From NCBI GenBank assembly GCA_944331725.1, contig CALVJE010000007.1, positions 1-18,049 of the forward strand: a DNA stretch of 18,049 bases. Reading direction: 5' to 3'. Numbering within the stretch: the stretch's first letter is position 1; each line of letters begins with the position of its first letter. Under the pieces are notes generated by a model. That model saw only the letters and a program-made list of their open reading frames with translations, was not told the origin of the DNA and made no database searches. Source of the stretch: an uncultured Bacilli bacterium (lineage in GTDB: Bacteria > Bacillota_I > Bacilli_A > RF39 > UBA660). Below are positions 1 through 5,784 of this stretch, in pieces. The translations under genes were made by a program, and so were the position numbers.

Positions 1-659
1 ATAAATACACATATATCGATAATGTTTATAAAACTTTAATTGTTAGAGATATTGTAGAAAGAAATAAGATTAAAAATCTACCTTTAATGGATTCTATTAA
101 TGACTTTTTGATGGATAATATTTCTAATTTAACTACTTATAGGACTATTGCTAATACTCTTAATTCAAACAAAATAGAAGCTAATGATAAAACAGTAGGA
201 CTATATGTTAAATATTTATGTGAAGCTTTTGCATTTTATAAAATTAGAAGATTTGACATCCAAGGTAAAAAATATTTGGCTTCTCAAGATAAATATTATT
301 TATCTGACCATTCTTTCAAATATGCAAAACTTGGTACTAAGAATATGAATTATGGAAGAATCTATGAAAATATAGTTGCAATAGAATTATTAAGACGTGG
401 GTATGAAGTATATGTTGGAGTTTTATATAATAAGGAAATAGATTTTGTTGCAACTAAAAGAGATGAGAAAATATACATTCAAGTTTCTGATAATATAGAA
501 GATACTAAAACCTTTGAAAGAGAAACAAAATCCTTACTTAACATAAAAGATGCTTATCCTAAAATCTTAATAGCAAGAACTAAGCATAATACTTACCAAT
601 ACGAAGGAATACAAATTATTGATATTGCAAATTGGTTATATAATAAAGAAGTAGCTTAA
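1..659 (+). CDS. AAA-type ATP-binding protein, DUF4143 C-terminal part (5' end outside window)
   Basis: The reading frame is open from base 3, so the gene enters from the left and only about its last 218 residues are present. What is seen matches the DUF4143 half of the AAA_14/DUF4143 ATPases: an early YKTLIVRDIVERNKIKN-like stretch, DNISNLTTYRTIANTL, a DIQGKKYLAS strand, then the C-terminal nuclease-like fold GRIYENIVAIELLRRGYEVYVG, with EIDFVA and YIQVS. In the family this part follows an N-terminal P-loop ATPase that is not visible here. The EIDFVA...QVS arrangement resembles a PD-(D/E)XK core. Cellular role is unproven; these genes are common accessory genes in gut Bacillota. It ends at TAA 657-659, inside a hairpin shared with the convergent pseudogene. 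Family assignment is confident, function is not. Confidence 0.88.
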   Translation, partial: KYTYIDNVYKTLIVRDIVERNKIKNLPLMDSINDFLMDNISNLTTYRTIANTLNSNKIEANDKTVGLYVKYLCEAFAFYKIRRFDIQGKKYLASQDKYYLSDHSFKYAKLGTKNMNYGRIYENIVAIELLRRGYEVYVGVLYNKEIDFVATKRDEKIYIQVSDNIEDTKTFERETKSLLNIKDAYPKILIARTKHNTYQYEGIQIIDIANWLYNKEVA

Positions 660-673
660 CACCTACTTCTTTA
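644..673. terminator. Bidirectional hairpin terminator with stop codons inside
   Basis: Perfect 11-bp inverted repeat, 644-654 (TAAAGAAGTAG) with 663-673 (CTACTTCTTTA), and an 8-nt loop. The TAA of the plus-strand ATPase gene (657-659) lies in the loop. The TAA of the minus-strand pseudogene (671-673) lies in the arm. Flanks are T-rich in both directions but without a long T run, so it is a plausible but not strong terminator for both. Confidence 0.6.
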
Positions 674-945
674 AATTTCTCTTATTTTATAATCTAGTAC
701 TTTGCATTTATTATCTATTAAAAACTTGCCTTCAAATAATTCGTCTTTAAATAGATATGGGGAAAAATTTTTTTGATCAAATTGTTTTAACTTTTCTAAA
801 TCTTCAAATTTACCACCTGATGGTGCATAAATATGACCACATTTTTTAGTAAATTTAATCATCAAAACTTTATTATCTTTTTTAAATAACATACGGTTGA
901 ATTAAGATGAGCAATTCGTTTTTTTGATTGTCCTACTTCAGACAT
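671..945 (-). pseudogene. Decayed MutT-like Nudix hydrolase (8-oxo-dGTP diphosphatase type)
   Basis: The remnant carries both ends of a Nudix hydrolase. The N-terminal strand region is DNKVLMIKFTKKCGHIYAP followed by GGKFE, the start of the Nudix box. The C-terminal end is DLEKLKQFDQ then YLFKDELFEGKF, typical of the 8-oxo-dGTP diphosphatase branch. GGKFE runs straight into DLEKL, so the rest of the Nudix box (the REXXEEXG metal-binding helix) and the central fold are deleted. The ATG at 943-945 opens a frame reading MSEVGQSKKRIAHLNSTVCY, which is out of phase with the rest. A six-T tract at 878-883 (A6 in the message) would restore phase if it were seven. An ATG at 890-892 gives a 73-residue product that cannot be catalytic. 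Family members sanitise oxidised dGTP. The call as a broken gene is strong; the exact substrate is inferred. Confidence 0.78.
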
Positions 946-969
946 TTCAAAGACTTCTTTCTACATAAA

Positions 970-997
970 ATTATACCTTATTTTTTATTATGGTCAA
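970..997 (-). promoter_or_regulatory. Sigma-A-type promoter for the Nudix pseudogene
   Basis: On the minus strand TTGACC (992-997) and a perfect TATAAT (970-975) are separated by 16 bp, about 25 bases ahead of the ATG at 943-945. The -35 box sits inside the 3' end of the upstream decayed membrane gene. The promoter looks intact although the gene it serves does not. Confidence 0.65.
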
Positions 998-1255
998 TAC
1001 TTGCACCTATACTCTTTCTTTTCACTGTATCATTTTCTAACTCTTTACTCTTTTTATGACTAGCATAAATAAACTTTGCCATTAGGAATCCATAAATTAA
1101 ACTTGTCGCATAAAATTAATTCTTATTATTAAGAGAAATATTATTCTTTACTATACTGACATCATATAAAGTATTAACTGTATAGGCTCCACTTATTAAA
1201 CCTAAACAAGTACTATTAAATTTTATATTTCTAACTATACTTTTAATTTTTTCAT
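978..1255 (-). pseudogene. Decayed small membrane protein gene
   Basis: From the ATG at 1253-1255, preceded by GGTGA, only MKKLKV is readable before a stop. If the A6 run after the ATG (T tract 1247-1252 on the plus strand) is restored to seven, the frame becomes MKKIKSIVRNIKFNSTCLG... and stays open until an in-frame TAA near 1105. The same frame then continues (FYATSLIYGFLMAKFIYAS, then KKSKELENDTVKRKSIGAS) to its natural TAA at 978-980. Two hydrophobic segments and a lysine-rich cytosolic end suggest a roughly 90-residue two-helix membrane protein. Family not recognised. The damage is one frameshift and one nonsense codon, suggesting fairly recent loss. It lies head-to-head with the response regulator gene. 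Confidence 0.6.
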
Positions 1256-1273
1256 TTCTTCACCTTTTACTTA

Positions 1274-1282
1274 TGTTATAAT
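1274..1282 (+). promoter_or_regulatory. Extended -10 promoter of the two-component operon
   Basis: TGTTATAAT (TG at 1274-1275, perfect TATAAT at 1277-1282) lies 22 bases before the ATG at 1305. No convincing -35 is seen at the expected position (1254-1259), as is usual for extended -10 promoters. The Shine-Dalgarno AGAGGTGAT follows at 1292-1300. Confidence 0.6.
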
Positions 1283-1304
1283 ATAGCAAAAAGAGGTGAT
1301 GCTT

Positions 1305-1976
1305 ATGCAAAATAATAAAATCTTAATAGTCGATGATGAAGAAAATATAAGAGAAGTAATTAAAGAATATGCTAAAAATGAAAATTTTGAAGTAATAGAA
1401 GCAGATAATGGAGTTAAAGCTTTAGAATTATTAGACAATGAAAAATTTGATTTAATGGTCTTAGATATTATGATGCCTATAATGGATGGATTTACTCTTC
1501 TAAATAATATTCCTAAAGAAAAAAGAATACCTACTATAATATTATCAGCACGAGATGATGAAGTAGATAAATTAGTTGGCTTTGATAAAGGTATTGATGA
1601 TTATCTATGTAAACCATTCTCCCCTCGTGAATTAATCGCTAGAATGAAAGCTATTATAAAAAGAACTAAAAAAGAGGTAGATATCTATACTTATAATACT
1701 TTAACTATTAACTTTAAAGAACATACTATTAAAATAGATGATAAAGAAATTAATGTTACTCCTAAAGAATTTGAAATACTAAAATATTTTATTAATAATA
1801 AAAAACTTGCAATATCAAGAGAACAATTACTTAATAAAATATGGGGTTATGATTTCTATGGTGATGATAGAACAATTGATACCCATATTAAAATGTTAAG
1901 AAATAATTTAGGTAAATATAGAGATCTAATCATTACAGTTAGAGGAATAGGATATAAATTTGATGATGAAAAATAA
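1305..1976 (+). CDS. OmpR/PhoB-family response regulator
   Basis: DNA-binding response regulator of a two-component system, 223 residues. The receiver domain (about 1-118) has the acidic pair D10-D11, phosphoacceptor D54 in VLDIMMP, S81 in the switch strand and K103 in DDYLCKPF. A linker leads to a winged-helix effector domain (about 128-222) with INVTPKEFEILKYF, ISREQLLNKIWG, the recognition-helix region RTIDTHIKMLRNNLG and the terminal GIGYKF hairpin, all typical of OmpR/PhoB. The start is taken at ATG 1305 because GTG 1296 and ATG 1299 lie inside the Shine-Dalgarno AGAGGTGAT. The stop overlaps the start of the kinase gene, so the two are translationally coupled. Phosphorylated by that kinase, it should bind DNA as a dimer. 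Targets and signal cannot be told from sequence. Confidence 0.95.
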   Translation: MQNNKILIVDDEENIREVIKEYAKNENFEVIEADNGVKALELLDNEKFDLMVLDIMMPIMDGFTLLNNIPKEKRIPTIILSARDDEVDKLVGFDKGIDDYLCKPFSPRELIARMKAIIKRTKKEVDIYTYNTLTINFKEHTIKIDDKEINVTPKEFEILKYFINNKKLAISREQLLNKIWGYDFYGDDRTIDTHIKMLRNNLGKYRDLIITVRGIGYKFDDEK

Positions 1977-3342
1977 ACTATCTACTAAAATATTTATCTA
2001 CCTTGCCATTTTCTCTTTAGTAATACTACTATTTCTTTTCTTCTTCCAAGTTATATTTATTAATACTTACTATGAATGGACTAAAACTAGAACTATTAAA
2101 AACCTATCTAAAGATATCTTAGTAACAGAAAATGATACTTCTTTATATAACAAATTAGATAGAGTCTCTTATCAAGAAAATGTTTGTATTGAACTAACTA
2201 ATATAAATGGAGATATTCTATACTCTAGTAATGGTAATAATTGTAGATTAAGAAGTAGAACTATTAAAAGAAACTTTATTAATAGTAATAAAAAAACTAA
2301 AACTTATAACTTAGTTAATAATTTTACTAAAGAAAAAAGTATAATGGCTGCAACTAAATTAAGTGATAATCTTTATATTTTTATATCAACTTCTCTAATA
2401 CCCTTAGATTCTACTATTAGTATTATAGAAGAACAATTAATAATAGTAAGTATTGTTGTCTTACTATTAAGTATAGTAATTGCCTATTTTATTTCTAAAA
2501 GACTATCTAATCCGATTACAAAAATATCTAAAGCTGCTAAGTTAATATCTAAAGGTAAAATGAACACTAAATTTGAAACAGATAGTGATATTAAAGAACT
2601 TATAGATTTAACTAATTCTTTAAATGATATGAAAAATGAACTATCTAAAACAGAAGAATTACAAAAAGATTTAATGGCTAATATCTCACACGATTTAAAG
2701 ACCCCTCTTACAATGATTAAAGCCTATGCTGAATTAATTAAAGATATTAATATTAATAATAAAGAAAAAGCAATAGATAATTTAGATATAATTATTGAAG
2801 AGACAGATCGTCTAACTAATCTTGTTAATGACATATTAACTCTAACTAAAGTAGAAAATGACTTAGAAAAATTAGAATTAAAAGAATTTGATTTAATAAA
2901 AGTAATTGAAAAAATAATAACTCATCATAATATTTATATAGAAAAAGATGGTTATAAAATAGAATTTATCCATAAAAATATAGATAAACTAATAATAAAT
3001 GCCGATCAAAAGAAAATAGAACAAGTAATATATAATTTATTAAACAATGCTCTAAACTATACAGGAGATAATAAAATAGTTATTATTGAAATAAAAGAAT
3101 ATAAAGACTATTATAAAGTAATGGTTAAAGATAGTGGTAAAGGTATAGAAAAAAGTGAATATGATCATATATTTGATAGATATTATCGTAGTAAGAAAAA
3201 CCATAAAAGATATACATTTGGTACTGGATTAGGTCTATCTATAGTAAAAAATATATTACTTTTACATAATTATGATTATGGAGTAAAATCTATTAAGAAC
3301 AAAGGAACAACCTTTTATTTCAAAATAAAGAAAGACATCTAA
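1963..3342 (+). CDS. Membrane sensor histidine kinase (HAMP-HisKA-HATPase)
   Basis: Cognate sensor kinase of the preceding regulator, about 459 residues. A first membrane helix (about 10-35, IFIYLAIFSLVILLFLFFFQ) and a second (about 159-178) bracket an extracytoplasmic sensor of roughly 120 residues that matches nothing I recognise. Then come a HAMP linker (RLSNPITKISKAAKLISKGK), the HisKA dimerisation helix with the phosphorylated His near residue 243 in NISHDLKTPLTMIKAYAELI, and the ATP-binding domain: N box EQVIYNLLNNALNYT, G1 DSGKGI, F box IFDRYYRS, G2 GTGLGLSIVKN. Start codons at 1963 and 1966 (and TTG at 1960) all lie in the end of the regulator gene. ATG 1963 is preferred for its spacing from AGGA at 1949. 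The stop at 3340-3342 overlaps the convergent rsmD stop inside a hairpin loop. Confidence 0.93.
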   Translation: MMKNKLSTKIFIYLAIFSLVILLFLFFFQVIFINTYYEWTKTRTIKNLSKDILVTENDTSLYNKLDRVSYQENVCIELTNINGDILYSSNGNNCRLRSRTIKRNFINSNKKTKTYNLVNNFTKEKSIMAATKLSDNLYIFISTSLIPLDSTISIIEEQLIIVSIVVLLLSIVIAYFISKRLSNPITKISKAAKLISKGKMNTKFETDSDIKELIDLTNSLNDMKNELSKTEELQKDLMANISHDLKTPLTMIKAYAELIKDININNKEKAIDNLDIIIEETDRLTNLVNDILTLTKVENDLEKLELKEFDLIKVIEKIITHHNIYIEKDGYKIEFIHKNIDKLIINADQKKIEQVIYNLLNNALNYTGDNKIVIIEIKEYKDYYKVMVKDSGKGIEKSEYDHIFDRYYRSKKNHKRYTFGTGLGLSIVKNILLLHNYDYGVKSIKNKGTTFYFKIKKDI

Positions 3343-3354
3343 TCTTTCTTTTTT
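3327..3354. terminator. Bidirectional terminator shared by kinase and rsmD genes
   Basis: 9-bp stem AAAGAAAGA (3327-3335) with TCTTTCTTT (3343-3351) and the 7-nt loop CATCTAA. Both stop codons, TAA 3340-3342 on plus and TAG 3339-3341 on minus, are read from the loop. T runs follow on both strands (3352-3354 on plus, a T-rich stretch below 3327 on minus). The stem has only two G-C pairs, so each direction may be leaky. Confidence 0.6.
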
Positions 3355-3878
3355 AGTATTCTAATATATTTATCACCATATTTCTTAGTCTTAACTTCTT
3401 CATAATAATCACTAAAGTTTAATTTATCTAAACTATCACTTTCTAAAACAACTATCCCATTTAATATATTTAACTCACTTATTTTCTTTAAAGACTTCTC
3501 TATATAATCAGTCTTATAAGGAGGATCTAAAAATATAATATCAAACTTCTTAGGATAAAGTCTTTCAATCGCTTTTAAATAATCCATTGTAAGAATAGTA
3601 GTATTTAAATTGTTATCTAACATATCTAAATTACTTTTTATAGTCTTACAAGCCATATATTCTTTATCTACAAAAACAACTTCTCTAGCACCCATACTCA
3701 AAGCTTCAATACCAAGATTACCACTACCTGCAAATAAATCAAGACAAACACTATTATCTAAATAATCTTGAATACTTGCAAATAAAGACTCTTTAACTCT
3801 ATCCATTGTAGGTCTAGTTCCTTTTAAAGTATATCCCTTTAATACTCTTCCCTTATATTTACCACTAATTATTCTCAT
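3339..3878 (-). CDS. rsmD: 16S rRNA (guanine966-N2)-methyltransferase RsmD (YlbH)
   Basis: SAM-dependent methyltransferase that modifies G966 (E. coli numbering) in the small-subunit rRNA during 30S assembly. At 179 residues it is close to the usual length. Diagnostic motifs are the N-terminal MRIISGKYKGRVLKG with TRPTMDRVKESLF (rRNA-binding N-terminus of the family), the SAM-binding loop DLFAGSGNLGIEA (47-59), the acidic end of strand 2 at VFVDK (69-72), and the catalytic DPPY at 118-121. It overlaps the upstream ylbF by ATGA (3875-3878), so it is probably translated by coupling. In Bacillus the order is ylbF-ylbG-ylbH(rsmD)-coaD. Here ylbG is absent and coaD does not follow. Confidence 0.95.
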   Translation of the reverse strand: MRIISGKYKGRVLKGYTLKGTRPTMDRVKESLFASIQDYLDNSVCLDLFAGSGNLGIEALSMGAREVVFVDKEYMACKTIKSNLDMLDNNLNTTILTMDYLKAIERLYPKKFDIIFLDPPYKTDYIEKSLKKISELNILNGIVVLESDSLDKLNFSDYYEEVKTKKYGDKYIRILKKKD

Positions 3879-4144
3879 AATGAACTCCTAAGACTTAAAA
3901 ATATTTTATTTAACTCAAGTATTAACATATTAACTTCATTTTCTAAATGTTTATATTTTCTAAACTTTTCATTATTATAAATAGCAAGTCTATCACTATC
4001 TAAATTATTTTTATGATAAAGTTCTATTAATTTAACTAATTTTTCATCTTTATAAATATCATCAAGCGCTTTATCTACTTCATATTTTAAAGATGAATTA
4101 TTTATATCAAGAAGTAATTCTTGATATAGAACTTCCCACTTCAT
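3875..4144 (-). CDS. YlbF-like protein
   Basis: Small all-helical protein of 89 residues. MKWEVLYQELL is followed by amphipathic helices with ...YKDEKLVKLIELYHKNN... and a leucine-rich C-terminal helix, NEVNMLILELNKIFLSL. Size, helical pattern and position directly before rsmD fit the YlbF/YmcA (Com_YlbF) group. In Bacillus these small proteins form a complex with YmcA and YaaT that tunes RNase Y-dependent mRNA maturation. Similarity is weak by eye, so the assignment leans on gene order. Start: ATG 4142-4144 is preferred because the in-frame TTG, GTG and ATG at 4156-4148 lie in or before the Shine-Dalgarno GGTGAT. Its TGA forms an ATGA overlap with rsmD. Confidence 0.65.
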   Translation of the reverse strand: MKWEVLYQELLLDINNSSLKYEVDKALDDIYKDEKLVKLIELYHKNNLDSDRLAIYNNEKFRKYKHLENEVNMLILELNKIFLSLRSSL

Positions 4145-4160
4145 AAACATCACCAAATCT

Positions 4161-4169
4161 AATATATCA
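4161..4169 (-). promoter_or_regulatory. Extended -10 promoter for ylbF-rsmD
   Basis: On the minus strand TGATATATT (TG plus TATATT) lies about 17 bases before the ATG at 4144. No clear -35 box. It faces away from the promoter of the 4228 gene within an 83-bp divergent spacer. Confidence 0.4.
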
Positions 4170-4177
4170 TATTTTTC

Positions 4178-4206
4178 TTTAATTTTACTACAATAAGTTA
4201 TATAAT
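4178..4206 (+). promoter_or_regulatory. Promoter of the 4228-5163 gene
   Basis: Perfect TATAAT at 4201-4206 and a weak -35 TTTAAT at 4178-4183 with 17-bp spacing. AGAGGG follows as Shine-Dalgarno just before the ATG at 4228. Confidence 0.55.
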
Positions 4207-4227
4207 ATTAAAACAAGAGGGATAAAT

Positions 4228-5163
4228 ATGAGAAGAATAGAATTAACAAAAGAAGAAGAAAAAACATTAGATTATTTATTAACTTTAAATAAGTTAGCAG
4301 AACAAGAATTTTTTATAAATAAAAATATAGATAATTTTGAAATGTTTAATGATTTAATAGAAGAAAAATTAAATGAACTAGATGAAGACATTGCCTATAG
4401 AATGTTAAATATATTATACAAAGATAGAATATTAGAAATTTCCCCAAGTACAGAAATAAAAATATTAAATAGTATAGATGTAGATTTACCTAAAGAAAGA
4501 TTAGGAATATTATTACTTACATTAGCACTTAATGATGAATATTTCTTTGAAAATATACACGAACTATCTACATTAGGTTTTATTAATTACAAAAACACTA
4601 ATATGTTAAATAGATATTTATTAGGATATCCAAAAGCAAATTATTATATTATTTTAGATACTGCTGAAAATTTTATAGGTAGAATAAGTGATGATGATAG
4701 CATTCCAAAACAAATGAAAAATGATATTATAAATAAGTTTTTATTTCTATATAAAGATTTATATGATGAATTAAAAACTAAGAATATTAATCAAAAAAAT
4801 TGTAGACTACTTGCTAATAGATATAGCATAATAGAACACTATAATGACGGTTATCCTACTAATTTCAAAGATATCTTAAGTATAAATCCCTTCTGTCAAG
4901 AAGCGGTTGAATTATTAAAACTAAATGATGATACAATTGATTATAACAAACTAATTATAGGAAAACATTATCTAGATAACATATTAGAACCATTAACAGA
5001 ACAAGGACTTAACAAGCTAGAAAAAACATATCATAGCATAGAAGAAAAGATAAATTTAACTAATCATTTAGAAGCCTTAAATTATATTTACGACAGTATA
5101 ACTGATAAACAAAATAGTTTCGCTAAAGAAAAAGAACTAGTTAAATCATCTCATAATATCTAA
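4228..5163 (+). CDS. Hypothetical cytosolic helical protein inside the ylb cluster
   Basis: 311 residues, family not recognised. It is charged and leucine/isoleucine-rich with predicted helices throughout (LTKEEEKTLDYLLTLNKLAE, LGILLLTLALNDEYFFENI, QMKNDIINKFLFLYKDLYDEL). It has no signal peptide, membrane segment, repeat or metal motif, and only two cysteines, so it is most likely a soluble all-alpha cytosolic protein. It has its own promoter and Shine-Dalgarno. It is the only plus-strand gene between 3342 and the right edge, and it separates ylbD-ylbE from ylbF-rsmD, genes that are contiguous in Bacillus. Base composition and codon use look like the neighbours', so recent transfer is not obvious. 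Its last 18 bases overlap the end of the convergent ylbE gene. Confidence 0.85.
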   Translation: MRRIELTKEEEKTLDYLLTLNKLAEQEFFINKNIDNFEMFNDLIEEKLNELDEDIAYRMLNILYKDRILEISPSTEIKILNSIDVDLPKERLGILLLTLALNDEYFFENIHELSTLGFINYKNTNMLNRYLLGYPKANYYIILDTAENFIGRISDDDSIPKQMKNDIINKFLFLYKDLYDELKTKNINQKNCRLLANRYSIIEHYNDGYPTNFKDILSINPFCQEAVELLKLNDDTIDYNKLIIGKHYLDNILEPLTEQGLNKLEKTYHSIEEKINLTNHLEALNYIYDSITDKQNSFAKEKELVKSSHNI

Positions 5164-5179
5164 AAATGATTGTACTAGT
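5136..5179. terminator. Convergent-end inverted repeat (possible bidirectional terminator)
   Basis: 14-nt arms 5136-5149 (ACTAGTTAAATCAT) and 5166-5179 (ATGATTGTACTAGT) pair at 12 of 14 positions around a 16-nt loop. The plus-strand stop (TAA 5161-5163) is in the loop; the minus-strand stop (TGA, 5146-5148) is in the left arm. On the minus strand the stem is followed by a T-rich stretch. It lies almost wholly within coding sequence, so the structure constrains both C-termini. Confidence 0.45.
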
Positions 5180-5367
5180 TTCATTGTATTAGAAATATTC
5201 TCAATCTTATCAACTGGTCTAAGTTTATATCTTTCTTTCATTTCTTCTTCCAAATAAGAAAGTGCTAATGGAGTTCTATTTAAATATTTATACCAATAAG
5301 AATTCTCCCTTAAATATCTATATAAATTAGGATTACTTTTTATTTTAATTTGTGTTTCTACTTGCAT
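5146..5367 (-). CDS. YlbE-like protein
   Basis: 73 residues. The NPNLYRYLRENSYWYKYLNR core followed by a short C-terminal amphipathic helix (ENISNTMKLVQSFLDIM) matches the YlbE-like family, whose members begin with a similar xNPxLxxYxRExxxWYxxLxRxP pattern. Cellular role is unknown. The start ATG overlaps the ylbD stop by one base (TAATG at 5367) and GAGG precedes it, so translation is coupled. In Bacillus it also follows ylbD and precedes ylbF. Here an opposite-strand gene intervenes after it. Confidence 0.75.
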   Translation of the reverse strand: MQVETQIKIKSNPNLYRYLRENSYWYKYLNRTPLALSYLEEEMKERYKLRPVDKIENISNTMKLVQSFLDIMR

Positions 5368-5720
5368 TAATCCTCATAATACCTATTAATAGGTCTCTCA
5401 TCATAATTAGGAATATTATTATTTTCATTCTTAGGCATAATCTCTTCTACTAAACTAACTGCTTTCTGTAAACTATTAACTCCTCTTTGAATAGTTTCAA
5501 GATCCATATTTCTAAACATATTAACTACTTCATTAAAAGAAGTAGTTTTATTATTAGTAGTAACTGTATTAGTATTTAAATAATTATTAAACACATCACT
5601 TTCTTCTCCATATAAGTCATAAGCTTCATATAATTTTTGAAAACTAGTTTTACCATCAAACACTGCTTTAGCAAGATAAGGTTTATTCTTTATAAATTCT
5701 TTAAAACTCTCCTTAGACAT
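5367..5720 (-). CDS. YlbD-like protein
   Basis: 117 residues. The N-terminal part (SFKEFIKNKPYLAKAVFDGK, then FQKLYEAYDLYGEE) and the C-terminal helix pair (FNEVVNMFRNMDLETIQRGV, then SLQKAVSLVEEIM) fit the YlbD family, annotated in Bacillus as a putative spore coat protein. The middle is a low-complexity Asn/Thr linker (NTNTVTTNNKTTS). No other sporulation gene is visible, and YlbD homologues occur in non-sporulating relatives, so the coat label should not be taken as function. AGGTGATGTT precedes the ATG. It follows the parC terminator, so it probably starts its own transcript. Confidence 0.72.
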   Translation of the reverse strand: MSKESFKEFIKNKPYLAKAVFDGKTSFQKLYEAYDLYGEESDVFNNYLNTNTVTTNNKTTSFNEVVNMFRNMDLETIQRGVNSLQKAVSLVEEIMPKNENNNIPNYDERPINRYYED

Positions 5721-5753
5721 AACATCACCTATTAAATAATATGTAGAATATTG

Positions 5754-5784
5754 AAAAAAAGACGACTTATTTCAAAAAGTCATC
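5754..5784 (-). terminator. Intrinsic terminator of parE-parC
   Basis: Minus-strand hairpin GATGACTT (5777-5784) / AAGTCGTC (5761-5768), 8 pairs with one G-U, an 8-nt loop, then seven T's (5754-5760 as A's on plus). The upstream arm encodes the last parC codons and the TAA stop begins in the loop. Clear rho-independent structure. Confidence 0.85.

Noticed and set aside
671..892. 73-residue ORF as a functional small Nudix protein
   Set aside because: It lacks the metal-binding helix, and the true N-terminus is out of frame upstream.
1296..1304. Upstream GTG/ATG starts for the response regulator
   Set aside because: They lie inside the Shine-Dalgarno AGAGGTGAT; the ATG at 1305 has proper spacing. 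Similar reasoning removes TTG 11498 and TTG/GTG/ATG 4156-4148.
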